In this document: positions 58,091 through 64,000 of the stretch, piece by piece
Position numbering within the stretch: position 1 is the stretch's first letter
How the letters are laid out: every line of letters starts with the position of its first letter
DNA from: Bryum argenteum
Taxonomy: Eukaryota > Streptophyta > Bryopsida > Bryales > Bryaceae
Direction of reading: 5' to 3'
NCBI GenBank assembly: GCA_037043015.1
Contig: CM073328.1
Location: 14,543,495 to 14,607,494 of the forward strand
DNA length: 64,000 nucleotides
Translations under genes and position numbers: made by a program
The notes under the pieces: model-generated
What the model was told of the DNA's origin: nothing
The model's input: the letters and a program-made list of their open reading frames with translations, nothing else
Databases searched by the model: none

Positions 58091-58909
58091 TTTCATGAAA
58101 GGAAAGTTCATCTCAGTGAAGTTGTATCGAAGCTCGTTCGCGAAGAATAAAATATGATCTCTCTTGGTGTTCGTAGTTGTGGGCGGCCAGTTTTCGAACT
58201 AATTTGATTGACGTACATACACACAGCCTATGAGTGATTTGTGTTCATCCAATCTCAATATAGAATTGAACTCTGGCAGGAAGTAAGAACCGTAAATTTT
58301 GATGCTTTACAATCTAATTGAAGATATGATCGCGATGCTTTTAGTATTTACTCGTCGTATTGACACCATGATAATCAGTGCCTTTCTCAAATCTGTAGCT
58401 TCACCACGTTATTCTTCAGACAAGAGTATTCTGAATTCTTCAAATGCTTCTGTAATGCCCTGCATTAATTCTTGAACTTATGTCATACTTGCCTCTACAC
58501 ATGCATGGACGTTTTAACCCATGTCCGTAATCTCAAGCATCACTGCTTCAAATCTCTACATTAGACGACATATTTTCTGCCAAAAGAATAAGACTTGAGC
58601 GAGAGAAGCTGCTTTCATGTTATTTTGTGTTTTTTGGTGAATTGGCCGAAAATGAGAGTAGGAGATGCAGACCATCTTATGACCATTTTCTCTATCACCA
58701 TCCTTCTTGCTAGTCAAGATTCGATAAGCTGGTAGCAGATGAGCTTTGCTTCGATCAGAACTTCTTCTAGACCTGCATGATTCATAACCAATGAGAAGTG
58801 GCTCCTCAATAAAAGATGAGAAAGCTCACTGTACGTCCGGCTCTTGGATGTGATTATCACTTCTGCGAACAATTTTTTAAGTCCGTTCGATCGGCTGGTC
58901 TTGTAACAA

Positions 58910-59545
58910 AAATGACAAAATGGCGCACTTTGAACTGTTTGAAGGGAACAGAAGATGGTGACCATAGCCGGTTCCAAACATCGAAACGCTCTACAGCTTA
59001 CTAGACGTAGTAATGGGGTCGATCCATGCAGGCGAGAGGATTGAGGTAAAAGCGCTTACATTCGATCGCTGACGGCGATTGTATCTTAGGCCGGGACGAT
59101 TGATCAGACGTTCCTTCACCTGTACAGAACATGCAGCCACACTTGCATGGCAGAGCTTCAAGAATATCGATCACCCAATTGCTCGAATATCCAACAAAGC
59201 TCTCGACGAGAACTACCTTGCACACAATTGCTTGCACAAGGAATTAACCCAGCAGAGCTCGCATACCGATTGCCCTCAAGTGAGTCCTGGAGCAACCTCT
59301 TCAACGCTTTTGCTGATGAGAGTGAAGTCAATGACACTGCTAATCCTGCAACAGCAGTGATGAGGTCGTTCGCAAGTGAGCGTCGGGAGAAGCAAGGAGA
59401 AGATCAAATGGAGCAACAAGGCAGCCAGGAAGAAACCGTGCCGTTCGTCTCCCATGCACACCGCTGTTGCACGACAGTCAGGGTGCCCCAGTCAGGAGAG
59501 TGAAGTAAGTAAGGGAGTGTGCCGTCAAAACCTGAACCCACTAAG
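58910..59545 (+). repeat. Duplicated block, copy B
   Basis: Shorter partner of 42390-43620 (see there). It has one unit of TTGCATG..CAGAGCTTC..CAATTGCTC instead of several. It lies between the two segmental-duplication copies. Confidence 0.75.
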
Positions 59546-59619
59546 ATAACTGAGAGCAGTGGAACTTGATGTGGGGGGCTCCGATCAAATGTTGGTGAAG
59601 CTTCAGTAAGGGTATCCTT

Positions 59620-61600
59620 TAAACATACATATATTTGGCATTAGGTACTGAATCCTTGCAATCATCCTGTGTACAAGTTTGGAAGTTGACTTAATGAGTC
59701 CAAAATGGCACCAACTTATGTGCACAGGTAGATGGCCTCTAATAAGTACGTACAGTTTAGACTATGATGGGTTTACTAACACTCAATTGTGAGTTTCTTT
59801 CCTCACCAACTTTGGTTTAGCAATGACCCAATCAACCTAGCTAATCATATGTGGCATTTTATGTAATAAGAATCCCAAGCCAATATTATCCAAAGTACTC
59901 GAAATATAGCTCCTATGTATTTTCAAGTTGCTTTGAGCTTGAGGGAAGGAATTGCAAGAACAATTTGATTGTGTATCAAAAACGTAGTAAATTTTTGAGT
60001 CTAAAATTTCAGATGGAGGTAATTTCAATGTAAAGTTGGTACATTCAGAACCAAGATGGCTACATACTCTTGGGAACAGACAAGATTTTGGGCTCTATGA
60101 CTAGAGCTTCAAAATGGGACATGCACATCTTTGGGGTAGAAAAATCCAATGACACCCCCAGGACAATCATACAGTTCCTGAAGAGGCCAATTACCTGAAA
60201 ACTCTCTTTCAAAGGACTTCTGAGGACATGAAAAAGGGCTTAACTTAGTGAGTTCTAGACCTTTGAGGTCAGAAGTTGGTAATAAATACTAGCATTTACA
60301 TGACTGTAACTTTGGATCAAATTTGATATTTAATAATTACTCTATGTACCTTCTAGTTTGAATCACTATATCTTCATGAGATAATTTTAACCAATACTAG
60401 CAATGAAAGGGACACAAATACTAGGGAGCTTTGTTATCTAACTCTTGGATGAACCCAAATTTGCAGTCGTATACAGTAAGCATGTATTGTGGTTTAGCCC
60501 CAACAAATTAATATTATGAATGTATCACTTCAATAGCAGATGGAGATGAACAATAATTCTCACCTTACCAAGACAGGTCTATGAAGTTTGATATACTCTT
60601 AAATGTTGTACTAAATTCGACCAGTTTCTGTACAGAATTAATCAGTATTTTTGTGTAATGTAAGAAGAAGAAAGTAAAAAAGACATGTTAGTGTGCATAT
60701 TTTTGTTCTATTGTTTACACGAATTCCACTGAAATTACAACATCATGACTTATTGTTTCGATTTAATCCCTTAAAGATCCACGAAGTTTTGGGAGCTTGA
60801 AATCCCAACACTGACCACTATGTACTTATGGGGTAAGTCCAATATTTTTGGAAATTTTTGATAATTTCAACCGTATGATCTTGAAGTAGACTACCATCGG
60901 TAGTAGTGTGAAAATTTTCAACCGTTGGATCATCACTAGATGTGAGATCATAACATTCGAGGTTGACTATAATTTTTTTTCGGCCTTGGCGGTTACAGCC
61001 AAATCGATGGCCGTGGTCGTTTAGGGGTTAACTTGATAAATTTCAGAAAAGTTGAATGAGATTTAGTTACAATCTTGCAAGGTGCTTTTTAGAAGGGATG
61101 TTTCCCAATTAGTACCTGCCTGGTGTTTATTCATGTTATTATATACTATACATTTCTCGAGGATGCGTCTGATAATGACGTGGCACAAGCTATATTGGAC
61201 TTGCCACATTGATTGTGTGAAAGCGTATTCTAATAATGTTGATTAGTGTTGTGTTTTTTTAGGGTTTGAAAATGCTATTGATTTCCACACCTGACATAAT
61301 TTTTACCGAGAGCATTAATGTCTATACTATTAAAAGATCCCCATCTATAGGGTGAGAATATTAGTCATCACCAAAAAGTTGTGGCATATATATGTGTAAA
61401 GTAGTGTACCGAACGCTAATCAACAGTATTAGTGTAGCACTTTAGGTTTACGGGTCCTTTGAAGACTTGATTTACATTCTTGAACTCTACTATGTGCGTC
61501 ATATATTTGAAGAGAAATTTCAAGCACAAAATGATCCACTTTGTTTCATCGTTTTCGATTTCTTGAAGTATTCTCAATTCAAATGGCATCCAATAAGAGT
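59620..61600 (+). repeat. Segmental duplication, copy 2
   Basis: Partner of 55640-58090. It carries the 269-bp TTAA MITE at 60763-61031, absent from copy 1. Confidence 0.75.
60763..61031 (+). mobile_element. TTAA-type MITE, 269 bp, with empty site in the duplicate
   Basis: TTAATCCCTTAAAGATCC to GGTCGTTTAGGGGTTAA. Flanks read GTTTCGAT and CTTGATAA. Copy 1 at about 57708 reads TTTCCAT TTGA CTGTGTGG, the probable empty site with a TTAA-like target. Reverse complement of 16349-16617. Confidence 0.88.
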
Positions 61601-61607
61601 AATGAGT

Positions 61608-61760
61608 ATACATAGATAGATAGATATGAACTCCGATCCTCTTTTGAGACCGGCGTGAATAGAGTGTCTGTTCATCTTGACAATGAGTCGATGCCCACTA
61701 GACAAACGTACATTGGTATAAGACTACTCACCCCTTTCGGGAATAGATTGAACTCCTAAA
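61608..61760 (-). mobile_element. SINE 3' domain copy, GATA/TATC tail
   Basis: On the minus strand CTATTCCCGAAAGGGG, GTGGGCATCGACTC, GAACAGACACTC, ATTCACGCC, a stem-loop (CCGGTCTC / GAGGATCGG), GAGTTC and a TATC tail. Confidence 0.8.
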
Positions 61761-62893
61761 ATATATATGCTGACCAAAAACGACTCTGGTGATCTTTATC
61801 AAAAATTCTGCACTTTATTATGACTTGATGGGAATTTCAATTGTGGGGTCTTGTTTATTTTTGTCCGACTAGTCTACTCTCCAGGTTTAATAGATTTGAT
61901 ATTACAGATCTTGGAATATATGTAGTCAAAGTTCCATTTTCTGTAAACAAATATCATTATGTTGGAGGCTCTTGTCTACATTCGATGTTAACCTTTAAAG
62001 GCTCAAGGGTGTGGGAGTCTCAAACATTCCTTTAGAATGAAATTATATATTCTTTGGAAGATTTTCTTCAGATAATGATTTGCAAAATTCCAATCATTAA
62101 TTCCAGCTTGGGAAGCACGACTATTTTTTCAAAATTTTCACCGTACAGGTTGAGAGATCCAATACTGCCAATATACCATAGGAACATGCACTTTAGAGTC
62201 CTTTGAGCAACAAACATCAACCACGAACTACAACTACATAGTGAGACGTAAATAAGACCCCTTTAAAAAATATGTTATAAAAATAGTGCTACCTACAATT
62301 AATCTAAACATCCTACAATCATTGGATGTTTACAAACTCATCAAAGTGGCCGTAGGTACACAAAACTAGACACTTCATAAAAACAATGGAAACAATGTAA
62401 TCCTTTGGGCAAGTTTGAAAAAAAGGGTCACCCCAAGGAACCCTTATCTTGACCTGTACATAAACACATAGTGAATAAAAAAAAAAAACTACTAAGAGCA
62501 AACATAAGTAGGAATAGAAATACCTTGCTTGGCTAAGAAAAATGTCCCATAGTAAAGAATCTCACCTAGAATCTTTTCAGAGGCTTAAAAAAAATAAAAA
62601 TAATCAATACTCGAATGAAAATTTGTAAACTCATCCTACTTTATTCCACATGATTTTTTCTTTCCCATTGAGAAATATTCAAAGTTTAGACATGGCAAGG
62701 TTTGAAATTTTCCGATCAACTCAAAGATGGTCCTTTGGGCCACGAGGATCAATTCCTTATAGAACCCTTAGAACTTGGTATTAACGTGTGTGTGGAGTTC
62801 TTGAAGAAAATTAGGGGTTAAATATGAACGGAAAACATTATGAATCTCCCCATGCCTGCGTTCCCTGATGGTAATTATCTCCGTCGTCCATTG
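61761..62893. other. Intergenic, no gene seen
   Basis: AT-rich, with a TTAGGGGTTAA fragment at 62811-62821. From about 62822 the sequence resembles DNA upstream of the first SAUR (GATGGTAATTATC / ATGGTAATTGTTTCC). Confidence 0.45.
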
Positions 62894-63484
62894 GGGTAAG
62901 CGTTCGTAGCAGCTACCAAGGAGGATGGAGGAGGGGTAATGAGCCCCCTCATTTTTTGATGTATAGAAGGCACCACAAGCCTTGGCTTGGTGGTTGGGGC
63001 TCATGGCCCCCATTGAGGAGGTCGTGGGTTCCATTCCCCATGCCGGCGTGGTGCTCACCACTATAGTCCACCCAACTATTGTAGGGGGTCCTTAGACCTT
63101 GTTGTATGGGTACCTCAAAGTCCTTTGGGGGGATACTATGTCAAGTATCCTCAAGGCACTAGTAACTAGGCTAGAAACTAGCGTAGTTATAGTGTCCACC
63201 CTCGAGAGGGGGAAGTAGTATTGTTCCAATTTCCCCTTGTCCGGTGGCCATCGGGATATTAGCATTACGAACGGACACTTCATTCACGCCGGCCCCTTAG
63301 AAAGGGATTGGAGTTTCTATCATCATCATCTGATGTATAGACATTAAATGCCAAGGAGTAGGCTTTCAAGGGTAATTTGGGGTCGCAGACCTCAAAATTG
63401 AATTCAAAATTATCAAAAACGGCCTTGGGGAGGTCCCCACAGATTCTAGGGTGCCTCCTTGGTAGCTGCCACGAACCATTGCCC
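62894..63484 (+). mobile_element. MULE-type MITE, copy 2, split by a SINE
   Basis: Flanked by CGTCCATTG at 62885-62893 and 63485-63493 (9-bp target duplication). Without the SINE and one copy of its 11-bp duplication it is 217 bp, the same as 22664-22880. Confidence 0.93.
62968..63330 (+). mobile_element. Full-length tRNA-derived SINE, 363 bp (family 1)
   Basis: Bounded by TGATGTATAGA at 62957-62967 and 63331-63341; the empty site is present at 22727-22737. The head has a pol III A box TGGCTTGGTGG (62983-62993) and B box GGTTCCATTCC (63027-63037) 33 bp apart. The body is unique. The 3' domain runs GTGTCCACCCTCGAG, ATTTCCCCTTGTCCGG, GCATTACGAACGGACAC, ATTCACGCC, a stem-loop, GGAGTTTC, and ends in TATCATCATCATC. 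It would be transcribed by pol III and moved by a LINE. Confidence 0.95.
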
Positions 63485-63537
63485 CGTCCATTGTGCCATT
63501 CATCACCTCATTCATCCTCTCTCATTCATCCAGCCAT

Positions 63538-63780
63538 TCCCTCATCCACCCTCGTCCACTCCGTTCTTCATCCATCCCTCACCCGTTCTGTCCCCCATCC
63601 CCTCGTCATCCATTGTGTCATTCATCACCGCATTCATTTTGTATCTCATCCATCCCGGCTCCATCCCGGCGGGCTTTACTCCTTCCCTCATCCACCCCTC
63701 GTCCATTCCGTTTTTTCATCCATCCTTCACCCATTCAGTCCCTCATCCCCTCGTCATCCACTGTACCATTCATTCATCGG
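63538..63780 (+). repeat. 144-bp pyrimidine-rich tandem repeat upstream of the second SAUR
   Basis: CCCTCATCCACCC.TCGTCCA to CCCCTCGTCATCCA is present twice, offset by about 144 bp. Each is made of shorter TCATCCA words. A less regular CATCCA-rich stretch (46040-46130) lies in the same place before the first SAUR. Confidence 0.8.
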
Positions 63781-63820
63781 GCAACTATCAGTAAGGACTT
63801 TTACGTTTGTCCGATTCTAC

Positions 63821-63828
63821 TATATAAG
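63821..63828 (+). promoter_or_regulatory. TATA box of a second SAUR-type gene
   Basis: TATATAAG at 63821-63828, followed by GTGACCTCGGGCC. It aligns with the interrupted box of the first SAUR. A start site near 63855 is likely. Confidence 0.75.
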
Positions 63829-64000
63829 TGACCTCGGGCCCCATTTGTTTCATTTCTCCCTTCGTGTGCTCATTGCCTCTGAGCCCAGTCTAGCCCACCG
63901 CTCTGCCATTCCTCACTCTTCAATTCTTCAGCCTTCACCGACTTCATTCTTTCTTAATTCCTTGCCACTACTAACTGCAATACAACAATATTGTTGTTAT
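63829..64000 (+). other. 5' leader of a second SAUR gene, truncated by the window end
   Basis: CT-rich and ending ACTAACTGCAATACAACAAT, parallel to ACTAATCGCAATACAAAAAA just before the first SAUR's ATG. The start codon should lie just beyond 64000. Confidence 0.65.

Noticed and set aside
4040..61031. TTAA elements as Tourist/PIF MITEs with a TTA target
   Set aside because: With a 3-bp TTA target the inverted ends would not be symmetrical, and three empty sites show a 4-bp duplication.
63459..63831. Two 111-112-codon frames rich in Pro, His and Ser
   Set aside because: They are translations of the CATCCA-rich tandem repeat upstream of the second SAUR TATA box.

Overview
This looks like nuclear DNA of a land plant: small spliced genes set in AT-rich, repeat-dense intergenic DNA. 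Plant-typical genes (a TBL/PMR5-type wall acetyltransferase, SAUR auxin genes, a plant LRR protein) and plant-type mobile elements (PIF/Harbinger, Stowaway, MULE MITEs) support this. The lineage is not certain. The unusual LINE/SINE set and the TTAA-target MITEs make a non-seed plant (bryophyte, lycophyte or fern) my guess, but only a guess.

Layout. 1-594: possible 3' exon(s) of an unidentified gene. 595-1639: degenerate tandem repeats running up to a start codon. 1640-3078: six-exon gene of the XRCC4/XLF/PAXX end-joining superfamily, best read as PAXX. 4040-7178: cluster of TTAA-type MITEs. 7222-10988: complete PIF/Harbinger transposon with TTA target duplications and two lightly broken ORFs. 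11775-15274 (minus): four-exon TBL gene. 15275-25200: no convincing gene; MITEs, SINE 3' ends, a LINE tail and a 275-bp tandem repeat. 25230-34560 (minus): a 5'-truncated LINE (25652-30900) lying inside an older copy of the same LINE. 34712-38225: nested TTAA MITEs. 39267-41706 (minus): two-exon secreted LRR protein. 42390-43620 and 58910-59545: a duplicated block. 46776-47203: SAUR gene with two stops in its C-terminal part. 47683-53708: SINE/LINE tails and MITEs. 55640-61600: two colinear duplicated blocks. 62894-64000: MULE MITE with a complete SINE in it, then the TATA box and 5' leader of a second SAUR whose start codon lies beyond the window.

Main observations. (1) Two different MITEs (Stowaway at TA, TTAA-type at TTAA) sit inside what was the TATA box of the broken SAUR; the paralogue at the window end keeps an intact TATATAAG. 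(2) About nineteen elements have TTAA target sites and CCC..GGG termini, and three insertions have related empty sites inside the window, fixing the target duplication as TTAA. This is a piggyBac-like signature, not expected in land plants. (3) A tRNA-type SINE, exactly bounded by an empty site, shares its 3' domain with the LINE. The terminal stem-loop is kept although its bases change, which fits recognition of SINE RNA by the LINE reverse transcriptase. (4) The LINE carries RT, a possible methyltransferase-like block, RNase H, a Cys/His cluster and a possible PD-(D/E)XK domain. (5) Most gene loci here have private degenerate tandem repeats in flanks or introns.

The host genes are independent transcription units and I see no operon-like relation among them. 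The mobile elements explain most of the remaining sequence.
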